NCBI GenBank assembly: GCA_017979445.1
Contig: CM030711.1
Coordinates: 13,227,092 to 13,291,091, forward strand
DNA from: Akebia trifoliata
Taxonomy: Eukaryota > Streptophyta > Magnoliopsida > Ranunculales > Lardizabalaceae
Reading direction: 5' to 3'
Length of the DNA stretch: 64,000 bases
Part shown: in pieces, positions 46,461 to 57,495 of the stretch
Position numbering within the stretch: position 1 is the first letter of the stretch
Layout: the number at the start of each line of letters is the position of its first letter
Notes under the pieces: model-generated
What the model was told of the DNA's origin: nothing
Database searches by the model: none
The model's input: the letters and a program-made list of their open reading frames with translations, nothing else
Translations under genes and position numbers: made by a program

Positions 46461-46664
46461 ACAAGAAAATAAAATAAAATATTTAAATTGATGGAAAAAA
46501 ATATATACAACACAATACATATCATATTTTGAGTTCGATAAATTTTTAATCCCAATACAACTCGATAGTTGCTCCAATATAGACAAGAATCAAAGATTTT
46601 TAATATAAAAAAAAAAATTTGTTTTGCTCAATAAATTACAGTCAAATTTGAAAGAAATTATAGT

Positions 46665-46875
46665 CGAGTTCAATTAATTATCATTGAGTTCATAATTAAT
46701 TAGTACCAAGTTTGATGGTAATTTAATTACCATTGAGTTCATAAGAATATTTAGTATCAAACTCAACGGTAATTAAATTACCATTGAGTTTATAATATTT
46801 ATTAGTACCGGATTCAATGGTAATTTAATTATTGTCGAGTTCATATCATTAATACTATCAGATTTGACAATAATT
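46665..46875. repeat. 50-bp tandem repeat with internal palindromes (about 4 copies)
   Basis: CATTGAGTTCATA-type starts recur at about 46682, 46731, 46782 and 46831. Each unit holds a near-palindrome such as GGTAATTTAATTACC and a TTAGTACC/TTAGTATC block. Confidence 0.8.
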
Positions 46876-47390
46876 AAAAATGAACTTGACATTGTAAAAA
46901 TCAAACCACTCATCTTCTCCGACAAGAAAATGACGAAAAAATTAAATAAAAAACACACAAAATAAAATGACAAAATAAAACTCTATTTTCATTTGCAAAC
47001 CAAATGAACCATAAAGATTAGATTTTTATATTAAAAATGATTAAAAAACTCAACAAAAACCTAAATCTTACATACTTCTTCAAATCGAATGATAAAACCC
47101 TCCAAAAAACCTTTATAAACCTTATTTGCCTTTTCCGATGAAAATGATGACTCTTACGTACTGATTGGATGTCGGAAATTTGATTTTTTGGAGGGCAAAA
47201 GTGGTGAGTTCAAAGGTTAGGGTAGTTTAAGAAATTCGATTACCGAGTTTGGGGGGAATGAGGTTTAATGACCATTTAGATAGGAAGAGTTTACTAAATG
47301 TCATGTTAAGCTACCACCGAAAACTTATGGATTATTTAGACAGAAACCCTTTTGTGAGGGTCCTTTAAGTAACTTACCATTTTTATGTAT
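46876..47390. other. Noncoding spacer, no gene recognised
   Basis: AT-rich. The right part (about 47290-47390) may be the outer end of the transposon carrying the 45.4-46.5 kb gene; see findings. Confidence 0.4.
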
Positions 47391-47399
47391 ATTTAAATT

Positions 47400-48548
47400 G
47401 GGAAATTTATTCTTACCCTTCTCTAAAATTGACGAAATTAGTGACACCCTCCTGTGAAATGCAAGATGAGGTCTACCTCCTTTGACTTTTGTTGATCTGA
47501 TCAAACTGTTAATAAATACGCTAGTCTTTTAACAGAGAAGATCAAACATCCAAAATACCTTCGGGTGTTGGAATTATGAAAATGTCATTCGATTTAAACA
47601 ACCTAAATGTGTTTGATCTAATTGCTCTAAACACGATAGCCATAAGAACCCTAATTGTTCTTAATCCTATTTCTCATCGATTTAAACCTAAATGTTGTTA
47701 TTTCAAAGTAAAATCTCATCATTTTCAACTTGTTTTTATCATTATCAATCAAATTTCATACTTCCCCCACGCAAAAAAAAAAAAAAAAAAAATGCTCAGA
47801 ATCTTCATATGAGAAACACTTAAACAAAACAAAACAAAAAAAATCAAGAGAAAAAGATGAAATAATGAAGAAAATAAATTTAATAATACCCCCTTCATGT
47901 AAATACAAATATTAGTTCTACCCCGCATGGAGTAAAGAACAAAAACAACTTTTGATTTTTTTTTTTTAGCACAAACTTAAGTCTTAATGTCAAAATAGTT
48001 TTTTTTTTTTTTTTTTTTTTAACTTATCAGAGAATCCAAACTTCAATCCATTGCACGAAATATGAAATCTTTAACTCGATCTAATCTAAAATCGAAATTG
48101 AAATTGAAATCAAAGCTTTAATGGTAGGTTTTCGAAACAATGCTCTAATGAATAAAATCATAACAATCACAATAATAATCCAACAATAACCCTTAGCTTC
48201 AATAGGTGCGATAATGAAAAAAATTCAAATTTCATCTTCATCTTCATCTTCTTAAAAAGATGAAGTTGGGATTTTGCCTTTCAATTGAACGGTTTAAATG
48301 CATTTAATCTAACGGTGTAGATCATAATAGAATATAAAGATTTGTCAAATACGTGAATGATTTTTTGATAATTTAAATGTTATAAAGGTAATTTTGGTAT
48401 TCAGACTTTTGACCGTCATTTAAACAAACGTAGATAATAATTTGACTAAGTCAACAAAAATTAAGGTGGACAGATCTCATCTTGCATTGCGCGCGGGTAT
48501 CACTAATTTCGTCAATTTTATAAGTGAGGAAGTAAGACTAAATTTCCC
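47400..48548. mobile_element. Mutator-like non-autonomous element with long inverted ends (1149 bp)
   Basis: Inverted ends of at least 110 bp: the left starts GGGAAATTTATTCTTACC and the right, read inward, GGGAAATTTAGTCTTACTTC. Both continue through AAAATTGACGAAATTAGTGA and CAATGCAAGATGAG-like blocks. ATTTAAATT flanks both sides (47391-47399 and 48549-48557), the 9-bp duplication of Mutator-like elements. The centre has A and T homopolymers and no transposase. Confidence 0.85.
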
Positions 48549-48772
48549 ATTTAAATTTTTATTATTTATTCATGAAATATTCTAATGTGCACAATTACCT
48601 GACACGATATATTGGACTTTTGGGATGAATGTTTAGCTGGATATATTGGATTCCAATAAATCAATTTCTCGCGAACTAACTTTTAAAATTTACGACAGAT
48701 TGCGACTCAAAAGAATATTCCAAGTTATCGTTTCCCACGCAGATGATGCTCACAGCTCACCCTAGAAAGTTC

Positions 48773-48782
48773 CACACGTGTG
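48773..48782. promoter_or_regulatory. CACACGTGTG palindrome upstream of the acidic-protein gene
   Basis: Ten-base palindrome with an ACGTG core, about 265 bp before the start codon. Such cores are bound by plant bZIP and bHLH factors; use here is inferred. Confidence 0.35.
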
Positions 48783-49043
48783 AGAAGGGAATATTTAGCA
48801 CGAATACAGAGTGTTATCTCTATAGAAGCTATAGACCGTCCGATCTATTTCCACATCATCGATCACAGCGATTAGCGTTTTGACGGCTGAGATCGTGATT
48901 GCAGAGCTTCGGTAGAACTCAAAGAAACCTCTGTATTCTTCTTCTCTGTTCCCTTCCGCTGTTTCTGATTTCGAATTTTATTTTTATTTTGGTGCTTATT
49001 TTTTCTGCTTTTTGAGAGAGAAATCTCTGAAAAAATTGTGGAT

Positions 49044-52000
49044 ATGAAGATCATGGATGATGAGAGAGAATTTGAGGAGAAACAAATTAGGGTTTTGAAT
49101 GGAAAAACACATCATGATGATGTGGAGGAAGATGATGATGATGATGTTGAAGACATGGATGGAGCCAAAGATTATGGGATAGAGGGTGAGGAAAAAGATG
49201 TGGATGATGATGATGATGATGATGAGGAGGATGATGATGATGATGACGAAGAGGATGTTGATGAGGAAGAGGAGGAGGAGGAGGTAGAGTTGCCCTCTTC
49301 TGGTGCTCCTCAAGTTCAATCTTTAGATGATGATGAGGAAGAGGAGGTTGATGGCCATGGTGAAGATGATGGAGATGATGATGATGATGATGATGATGAC
49401 GACGACGACGACGATGAAGACGATCAAATCGATGAAGAAGGAGAGGATGAAGAGGTAATTTCTCGAAAATATGGAACTTGAAAATTTTCTGTTTTTGGTT
49501 TTGTACTTTTGTTGATATTGTTAATTATGCGAAAAAAAATTCTGTTTTTGGTTAATTATGCTTTTTGCTAGATTTATTGTGTTTTTCCCCAAATTTTTCT
49601 GTTTTAATTTTAATTTATCTGATTGTTTTAAGACAAATATTAGTATGAAAAAGTTTTCAGTGAAATTTTATTTCTGGTTCCATACAGGGCCTGAAAGGGA
49701 GGAAACTGAAGGAGAATTATAATTAAAAAAAGAAAAAGAAAAAAAAAAAAGACTGAATTTCTGTTTTGTCCTGGAGTAACAGTCTACAATATAAATCAAA
49801 AGAAACTAGAAATGATGGTGTATTCTTGTTTATGTAAATTAGTATAATTTCTAGGTGTGAAAATTGACAATGGAATTATCAAAAAAAATAAATAAATAAA
49901 GAGTTTTGGGGAGAGGGGAGAGGGGGAGACAGATCTGCAGCTGAGAATTTCTCAGAATCTGATGTCTTTGATCAATTTTATTTAATTTTCTTATAATAAT
50001 TTTCTGAACTTGGTTCTGGATGTTGGAATTGGAATGTTATACTGGGTTTGAGAAAATTTATATGATTTACTGCAATTAGTCGTCATTTTCAGAATATGTT
50101 CTTAAGGGTCTTAGTGGGTCATGCATGTTTTATTGAATGTATGGTTTTCAATTTGATTTCTAATGGTTCTTGGACATCGATCCCTTTGTTTTTGCCAAAG
50201 TTTCTAGGAAATTTCTCTTTTTTCTTCTTTCTTTGTGCATTTATCTCGCTGAATTGGGAGTCCACAAGTTCAGTCCCATCTGCGAGTTATGTAGGTCTTA
50301 AAGAATGTTACCCTTCTTTAGATTTTTGTTTTTCCAATATTTATTTGTTGTTTCTCCTTTTCTCAGCATTAAATTTTTGGGCTTTGTGATTTAGGTTGGT
50401 ATGGGAATAAGGTAAGACTTTTAGGTTTTGATTCTTTGTTTTTGTGCTCTATTTATATGTCCATAGAATAAATTAGCATTTTGATTTTGGTTCATATTCT
50501 TTACAATTTGCACCTGCATCTGCTTTAATGTGGTATAAACTCACAGTCGAACTTTCTCGTACTGTCATGTCATGGTTATTGACACCCAAAAATGCAAATC
50601 TTCCTTACGACAACCCTAGATCAGTGGTTTTGAGAGGATGGAAATTTTATTTTCTGCCAGTTCAGAAACCACTATCCATAATTCCATATTACCCGTGCTA
50701 TGGGTTTGGTCACATGAAAAGTGGTTCCCGGCCTTTAAATGTCTCTCAATTAGGTGATCACTTTTTGCCTATCTTTTTCTGATGTATCTATTCTTAATTC
50801 TTAATTTCTTTCCTTTATGTGATGATTCTTGGCTATATTACTTCTGACTGCAAGATGATGCAGTTGATCCACTAATTTAAACATCCAATAAAGTCAAATC
50901 TCTGCTCAAGAGATATCCCTGATTGAATTAATCAAATGGAGGTCTACATGTGTGGCACAGGTCAAACTGTTTCTCCTATTTAATTTTCATATATGATTAT
51001 TATAGGTATTGTTTGAGCCTTACTGTGATGGAGCAATTGGATATCACACAACACTGTACTCACATTTTGATTTGTGTTGATTGGTATTGCCCTGATATGA
51101 TCTTGCAATCCACATGTATTTTGTCCCAATTATTTTTTAGTTATGTAGCAAATTTCGTTGTGAACTGAGGGTATTTTTGTCCAATGAACTGCTATTTTGA
51201 CGGGATTTCTGGCTCCCCGCAACAGCACATTTGAGAAGTACCTATCTTGGTGCTTCGTCAACACAGCAGAAAAGTGCTCTTTTTCAACGCTACTTTTTTT
51301 GGTAGAAAACCATCCAAATGCATACACAAGTGCTTCGGGCTCCCCGTAGGAGCCAGAAGTACTTGAAGAAGTGAATCCAAACAGGCCCTAAGTATCCTTT
51401 TTCATAGGAGTTTTGTATAAAAAAGTATTTCCAACCAAGCAAGTTATCAATGAGTATTACCTTTTTATTGCTCTTGTGATTTTTTGTGTTATCTTTAATA
51501 AATGTGAAATAGGCAGCATCCGTTTTTTTCCCCCTGTGGGTGTGTTTACCAATTAATGGGTTTGTCGTGTCATGCATAGTACTTTTTTTTCAGTAGTTAG
51601 TTGCTTTCTCACAGTTCTTCACTGATTCCATTTAAAGGGGGATAACTGTACCTCCAATCACACATGACATGTTTGCGGCCCAATCATGATGGAATGTACT
51701 TCAAAGAGTAGATTCCACCATCATCCATCAAGCTTTGACAAAAGGAAAAGAAGATATGGAGGTGGTGGATTATATATCCTATTAACTAACCTGATCACAG
51801 TAGGATATGTACTGGACATAATTTTTTCTGTATGTATATGTGTTGTAGACGGTATTATCATTGCGCTAGGCGTTATATATTTGTTTATCCAAGCATTAAA
51901 TGTGGTTTATGATAATGTATCTAAGCATACTGGTGCATACCAGTGAAGAAAAGTGTGACTGGTTCTAGTATGTCTTGAAGGAATTAGTTCTTTTACATTA

Positions 52001-53193
52001 TTTATGAGAAAAAAGTAGTTTTTACAATATTTATGCAGCAAACACAGTTGGAGTGATGCATCGATGCGTCTCGTGTATGAAAGAGTATCAGTGATTCTTC
52101 TTCTCTATCGACCTTATCTATATATATCTCAGATTTTGAACTCTACGTAGACCATACTATATGTAAGGCTATTATGCCTTGGAGAAGTAAAATAAACTTG
52201 GGTGTTCGTTGTTGCAATATATCTGGAAGTTGATGGGTGATATACTACTATATGTATATGTTTGCTTGTATGTATCCATTTCATTTGTAATTGAATTTAC
52301 TTCCCAAATGACTTGATTCTTGCTGATCGGTGTTGCTAACTCTCATATTTTTAACCAAATCATCATCATCATTATCCTTGTCCTAAGTCCCAACTATATG
52401 GAATCAGCTGTAAGAATCCCTTTCTTCCACTTAATTCTATATCAAGGCTTTATTTATTCACCCCAAACAGAAGGGGGAAAAAACTTCCATTTTATTTGTT
52501 TTCCGTGTTTGGTTATTATAATTAATTACTAGCAGATGTGTAGACCAATTCTTTTAATTGTGAAGTCAAGGGGAAGGAGTGCAATAAGCTGCTCCTCCAA
52601 AGGGAATCTCCTAGCTAAATTTGACCATTGTATTATCTAGATCATTTTCCTATGTTCTCTTTAGGTCTACGTCTAACCATATGATGGTAACACCCTCCTT
52701 ACTGCATATGTGTCGTTGCAGTCCATACATTTTACCCAATTTGCTTAGAAATTGGGTCCTGTAACTTATTTCTGACTCTTTACCATGCATTGTTTATTAA
52801 ATTGATTTTGCTTAGAAATTTTATTTCCACAATTCAATCCCACAACTGATTTATTTTTGGTAGCAAATCTGCTTTTACTTTGCCCCACATGTTCTTCTTG
52901 CCTACCTCTCCCCCTGACATATAGTTTATTTACAAATAATGATATAGGAGGGCTTGGGAGCAGGGTATCTTGTTCGACCAGTGGGTGGTGCACAAGAAGA
53001 GGAAGATGCTAGTGATTTTGAACCGGCTGAGGATAATGTAGAGGATGAGGATTTTGAAGAAGAAGACGACGACGACAACAAAGATAACAAAGCTGGAAAG
53101 ACAGAGGTTTCGGCAAAGAGGAAGAGGTCTAGTAAAGATGACTCTGAGGACGATGACAGTGGGGAAGACGATGATAGACCATCCAAGCGATAG
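49044..53193 (+). CDS. Highly acidic nuclear protein, two exons (about 218 aa)
   Basis: Plant protein of the poly-Asp/Glu type, likely nuclear (histone-binding or nucleoplasmin/prothymosin-like in composition). I cannot name the exact function. Exon 1 is 49044-49454: the first ATG in the frame (MKIMDDEREFEEKQ), then long D/E runs including 14 consecutive Asp encoded by GAT/GAC repeats (about 49375-49415). It ends GAAGAG before GTAATT. Exon 2 is 52948-53193: after ATATAG it continues in the same phase as EGLGAGYLVRPVGG, then EEEDASDFEPAEDN, another acidic run, a basic cluster KRKRSSKDD (likely nuclear localisation signal) and the end RPSKR-stop. The YLVRP...EEEDASDFEP block is conserved in plant relatives as I recall. 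The intron (49455-52947) is 3.5 kb. A pyrimidine-rich 5' leader precedes the ATG. Confidence 0.8.
51170..51399. mobile_element. Fragment with a Harbinger-like terminal end
   Basis: The right end reads GTGAATCCAAACAGGCCCTAA, i.e. inward GGGCCTGTTTGGATTCAC with a TTA flank, a frequent PIF/Harbinger-type end. Inside, CTGGCTCCCCGC and GGGCTCCCCGTAGGAGCC repeat. I could not find the partner end. Confidence 0.35.
52340..52460. mobile_element. Au-type SINE-like 3' fragment
   Basis: CCTAAGTCCCAACTATATGG followed by AATCAGCTGTAAGAATCCC resembles the widespread plant Au SINE body (CCCAACTA...GGGTCGGCTA...GAATCC). Short and diverged. Confidence 0.35.
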
Positions 53194-54615
53194 TGTCGTC
53201 GAGCTCCTTGTGTAGAAGGACGACCATGGACACTTTGGTCAAGCTCTCTTCTTTGACCTCCTCCTATAACCTCACTCACTCTGTAGAAAGAATACTCCAT
53301 GGATTCTTTTCTTTTTCTTCTTCTTGTGTATTTCTTATGTATTAAGGTGCAGTTATGGATTGTAAGTTGTAAAGTTTAATTTGGGAATGCATGGGTTTAA
53401 TGGGCTTTGAAAAAATTGTGGAAACAATAGGATTTCAAGGCTTTGTTAGGTATGGACTTAAATGAGTAGGTAGTGTTGTCCTTGTGGCATCCCAAAAACA
53501 TAAAAGTTAGTTTTCATATTTGAATTTCAATTTTAAGTTTGGGAGTTATGTGGAAGTCTGGTAGCCATCTATTTTCAAAACCTTGGATCAAGCTGAAAAT
53601 AAATTGTTTTTCGAAATTTTTTTTTTTTTTGGTTCTCAGTTTTTCAATGAAACTTAAAGAGGGCTGTGGTGTTGAATTGCTGATGTGGTAAAACAACCCT
53701 TAGTAAGGATAAAATATTTACTAAAAAAACCAGTTCAAGATTTGGTTGGTGGAAATCGGGTTGTTCATATACATAAGATCCGGAATAAGTAAATTGATTT
53801 GCAAAAGCACTCACTCTGAAGATCTAAAAATTCCAATAATTAGATCATATGTAACTTTCTTGAGGCGACATACAAGCAAGACAAGTCCGTTGATGAGTGA
53901 AAGTCAATTGGAATATCTACAAAGGAATCCATACTTCTCACCCAAAGGAGATTTTATTAAATAATCAAATATGACACCAGGACGTTAAAGAGGCTAAGAG
54001 AAAAGCACATTAAAAAAAGAAGATACTTACAAAGATTTAAATTTCCCTTTTGATTTGATTGTGATCAGCTCTCCCTTTCTTCATGCTGTTTCTCAAATGA
54101 GAAACTTCTATGGTGATCTACATTATTCATGAATTGAACGAGACGAAGAATGTGAAACTTTGAGTTACCACATGTTCTCAAACAGATGACATGATCTCTT
54201 GATCTTCTTCTTCTGTGAAAAGTGACAATAAATGGTCCAAATGCCCTCATACTTAACCTCTTAGCCAAAAATCCTTGATTTTTCTCCCCAAAATCCCTTA
54301 TCTTTAACTTTTAGGGTCAAATATCTTACCCTCTTCTTGATACTAAAGATTTGATCTCCTTCAACATTCAAATCTCAAAAACAAGATAAGATTTTTAAGA
54401 AAGCAGAAGACCAATATTTTGGGAAGAAAAATTGAGGCTTTTCTACAAAAGATTTAAGATAAATGGGGTTGAATAAGTTAAATTAACTGACCCTAGAGGT
54501 TGTAAAGTTCTAAGATTATGGATATTTGGAGAAAAATCAAGTATTTTTTTACATCATTCTCTATTTTCTATCATAGTAGATCAAGGTCAAAGGCCATATG
54601 CCATCGAATAATGAC
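53194..54615. other. 3' flank of the acidic-protein gene and spacer
   Basis: The first 250 bp are the probable 3' UTR (TGTATTTCTTATGTATTAAGG region near 53325). The rest is AT-rich with no supported gene. Confidence 0.45.
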
Positions 54616-54733
54616 GAAGAGACCTCAGGCTAGAACCTCATATTACACTTCTTGACGTGAAAGTGTGAGGGAAGCATAGATGCTTGTTTCAAGTCAAGAA
54701 GTTCCATATCAGGTTCCGGCTTGAGGTCACTCT
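54616..54733. ncRNA. Imperfect hairpin, precursor-microRNA-like or short foldback
   Basis: The left arm GACCTCAGGCTAGAACCTCA ... CTTCTTGAC (54621-54656) pairs with the right arm GTCAAGAAGTTCC ... GGCTTGAGGTC (54693-54728). About 29 of 36 positions pair, around a 36-nt loop. The outer AGAG/CTCT bases extend the stem. No coding sequence. A small MITE is an equal alternative. Confidence 0.35.
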
Positions 54734-55039
54734 AGCATGACTCTATGCCATCAGTACAGATGAGTATCTTAAATATTGTCCCAAACATATAGGTGTACAT
54801 GTAAATCATAAAGTCATGCCGATTAGAATCATTTGCGATATAAGTTTTTTTTATTTTTTTTTTGTTGAAGAATACACTTTTCCGTTTGCTTGGTTATGTT
54901 TCAAAAGTTCTTTCATTGCAAAAACTTTTCTATGACAATCTAAATTATTAAGAAATTCCAATGAAAGATTGACGACACTTAAATTATTCGATTTCAACCT
55001 CACATATGCTTTCATCTCTCTCTTTCAATAGTCCCAAGC

Positions 55040-55190
55040 AGCTTGGGCTGATTTCCTCACCCATCCATATATTAATTGTTCTCTGTCTTTTGTATTTTTT
55101 ATTGGATAAGTAAGACTTGAACTCATGACCTCAAAGTTACTTTGCAATGTGTCAAACCAAGTGAACTATGGATCTAAGCTCCATTCATGT
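55040..55190 (-). mobile_element. tRNA-derived SINE-like sequence
   Basis: The minus strand contains a TAGTTCACTTGG box resembling a pol III A box and, about 35 nt on, GAGTTCAAGTC resembling a B box. A body ending AGCCCAAGCTGCTTGGGACT follows. Length and boxes fit a plant SINE; ends are not defined. Confidence 0.4.
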
Positions 55191-55570
55191 TATTATTCTC
55201 TAATCTCCTCAAGCTTGTGCCTGTAAAAGTCCCCACCAAACTTTGATACAACAACAACATATGACACTAACTTGTGGATGAAATTATTTGTCAAATAAAG
55301 GGTTTCCGTATGTTTAACACATCTTTACTATTATGATAAGAAAGCATCATTTATGTAAATTCATAATATTTTTAAATTAATATCCTAAGACCCATTATTA
55401 ATTGTGCTTGTAATAATAGAAAATTGAACATTATTTTTATCTTTTAAAATTATCCTGACAAATACCACAACTGAAAATGATTTTGCGTTGAGAATTCCAA
55501 CAAACAGGGCCTAAGCGGTGAAAGTAGGTCCAAATGGATGTATCTTTAAAAAATATTTCTACATGTATAC

Positions 55571-55574
55571 AAAA
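55571..55574 (-). terminator. Pol III terminator of tRNA-Gly
   Basis: Minus strand TTTT (plus AAAA) five to eight bases after the tRNA 3' end. Confidence 0.6.
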
Positions 55575-55578
55575 GAAA

Positions 55579-55650
55579 TGCGTCTGCCGGGAGTCGAACC
55601 CGGGTCTATTGCTTGGAAGGCAATTATCCTAACCGTTGGACTACAGACGC
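55579..55650 (-). tRNA. tRNA-Gly (anticodon UCC), 72 nt
   Basis: Minus strand begins GCGTCTGTAGTCCAACGG and ends CGGCAGACGC plus discriminator A. The acceptor stem GCGTCTG/CAGACGC pairs fully. A box TAGTCCAACGG and B box GGGTTCGACTC are intact. The anticodon loop reads CTTCCAA with TCC at the anticodon. No intron. It supplies Gly decoding of GGA codons in the cytosol. It matches the nuclear plant tRNA-Gly(UCC) type and is the only tRNA seen in the window. Confidence 0.97.
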
Positions 55651-56186
55651 TTTGTGCTATTAAGGCGCAGGAATACTATATTAATTATGTATTATTCTTA
55701 CCCATTCCTTAATTTTCTTCAATCCAAGAAAATTATATACTTATGGTCCCAAGCACCTTTAGCTGTTGTTCTAAATTGGATTGGAATCCTTTTCTTTCGT
55801 GCGTTGACCAATAGTGCAGATGAGGCAGTGGTGGACCACATGTATCACATCCCATGGAATGGATAAAACGGTCAATGATGGACCCACCTTCCTAAGTTCT
55901 TCAGTTTTTCCCAAGGTCATTGACTCATAAATGTATCATAAATAGGCCAAAGAAGAAAAGAAAAAAAAAAAAAACTGATGTGGTGGATTTGATCATCAAA
56001 TCAAATTCCACACGTGTATTCCATGATGAAAGACCTAATAATCTCATTTATTGGCCGATCCAAATGTTTATTTTTGTAGAAAATCCGATAAAGACATTGA
56101 ACGTATTTTGTTCAATTGTAATTACACTTGAAATTTTTACGATTTTAAGATGTAATAGAATGTGTAATGGATAAATCTAAAACTAT
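55651..56186. other. Noncoding spacer
   Basis: AT-rich sequence between the tRNA gene and the presumed left end of the Harbinger element. Nothing supported. Confidence 0.5.
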
Positions 56187-56790
56187 GAGCCCGTGTTGTT
56201 TGGACTTTTGGAGTTGGCTTTTCCAATTTTTTTTTTTACTTTTAAATCCAAAAAACTAAATGTACGATGTTCGTTTGGATTTCTTTGATTCCTGTAAATT
56301 TTAAATAAAGTTAAAAAATAACTCTTTATTGAAGTCGCCCCAAGTCTGCTTATTCACAAAGCCCATCACTGTAAAACAATTCATATGAAATTATCTAAAT
56401 GCCCTCTATCTTTTAATAAATTTCCAACCAAAACTTAACCTAAAATCCCACCAATTTTGTTTTCTCATCTCTTACGAATGCCCAAACGATCGAGACGACT
56501 TCAGAAAAAAAAATTGTGGGTTTCAAGCAATTGTAGAGATCCGTTTTCGTCTTTCTCATCTTTATCCATTTTCGTCTTTCAAGCAGCCAATTGCAGAGAA
56601 ACTCTTACATCTTTCTCTCATCTTTCTTAATTTATCTCTTCTCCTCCTCATCGAATCGTGTCGGCAGCTTGGAATTTGAATTGGTACTGTAATTTGAAGG
56701 TGTGGATTAGAAATCTTGTGCATTTTTAGGTTTTCTATGTATGATTTTAGTGTTATTTATTTGGTTTCGTCGATTCATCTTGATTTTAGC

Positions 56791-56884
56791 CTAGTTTGTA
56801 AGAATCTGATGTAGATTTTGGATCGTTTGATTGTATTTTGGTCTAGTTTGTAAGAATTTGATGTAGATTTTGGATCGTTTGTAA
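56791..56884. repeat. 52-bp tandem repeat (nearly 2 copies)
   Basis: CTAGTTTGTAAGAATCTGATG starts at 56791 and again at 56843, and each is followed by TAGATTTTGGATCGTTTG. A third partial TTTTGGATCGTTTGATTG occurs near 56919. Confidence 0.85.
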
Positions 56885-57495
56885 CTAATTTAGTCTTGTA
56901 GGTTGAAAAAATCTTGTATTTTGGATCGTTTGATTGTATTTTTGGTGATTTTGGTTTTTTTTAATGTTTGTTTAAAAGATTTCCTGAGTTGTTCTTGGTG
57001 TAGGGTTTTTGGTAGTATTTGATAATAAGAAAATCCTTCAAATCAGGAAAAAAAAAAGGTGAATATAAGGACTGAGATTTGTTGTATCCTAATGTGTCTT
57101 TTTCTACTGCAATTGAATATAAATTTGGAGATGCAGTCCTCCATTGTCCCTCATTGGTTTTGGTTTTTGGATGGTAATAGCCTTTTGTTGCTAATTTAGA
57201 CTTTAACTTGAAGTGCTACAGAGGTCTTAGTGTGGGGTTCTGCTAATGGATTTGCTGGTTTCTTTATTTATTGACAACTCATTTTAGAAATGTCTAAATG
57301 ACATTAACATGATAAAAAATAGTGTTTTCCACCTGAATTCTGAGAGACCAATAGACAAATGGTTTCATACACTTGTAACTCTTTCTGTTCAGAGTCCTGA
57401 TAAGACTTATTAATTCATTCTTTTTCTACATATTTGACAAACCTATACTTTGTATGGATTCATAATCTAGGTTTGATCTTTATCTAATATGGACT

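Larger units (their letters stand above)
49455..52947 (+). other. Long intron of the acidic-protein gene
   Basis: GT (49455) to AG (52947), 3493 bp, phase 0. It is T-rich as plant introns are. It holds old transposon pieces (51170-51399 and about 52340-52460). Short ORFs inside show no domains. Confidence 0.7.

Noticed and set aside
48996..49319. Minus-strand ORF rich in Ile/Leu opposite exon 1 of the acidic gene
   Set aside because: Antisense of GAT/GAC repeats; the plus-strand reading has splice and conservation support.
55485..55515. Harbinger-like right end AACAAACAGGGCC followed by TAA
   Set aside because: No matching left end with a TAA/TTA flank was found upstream.
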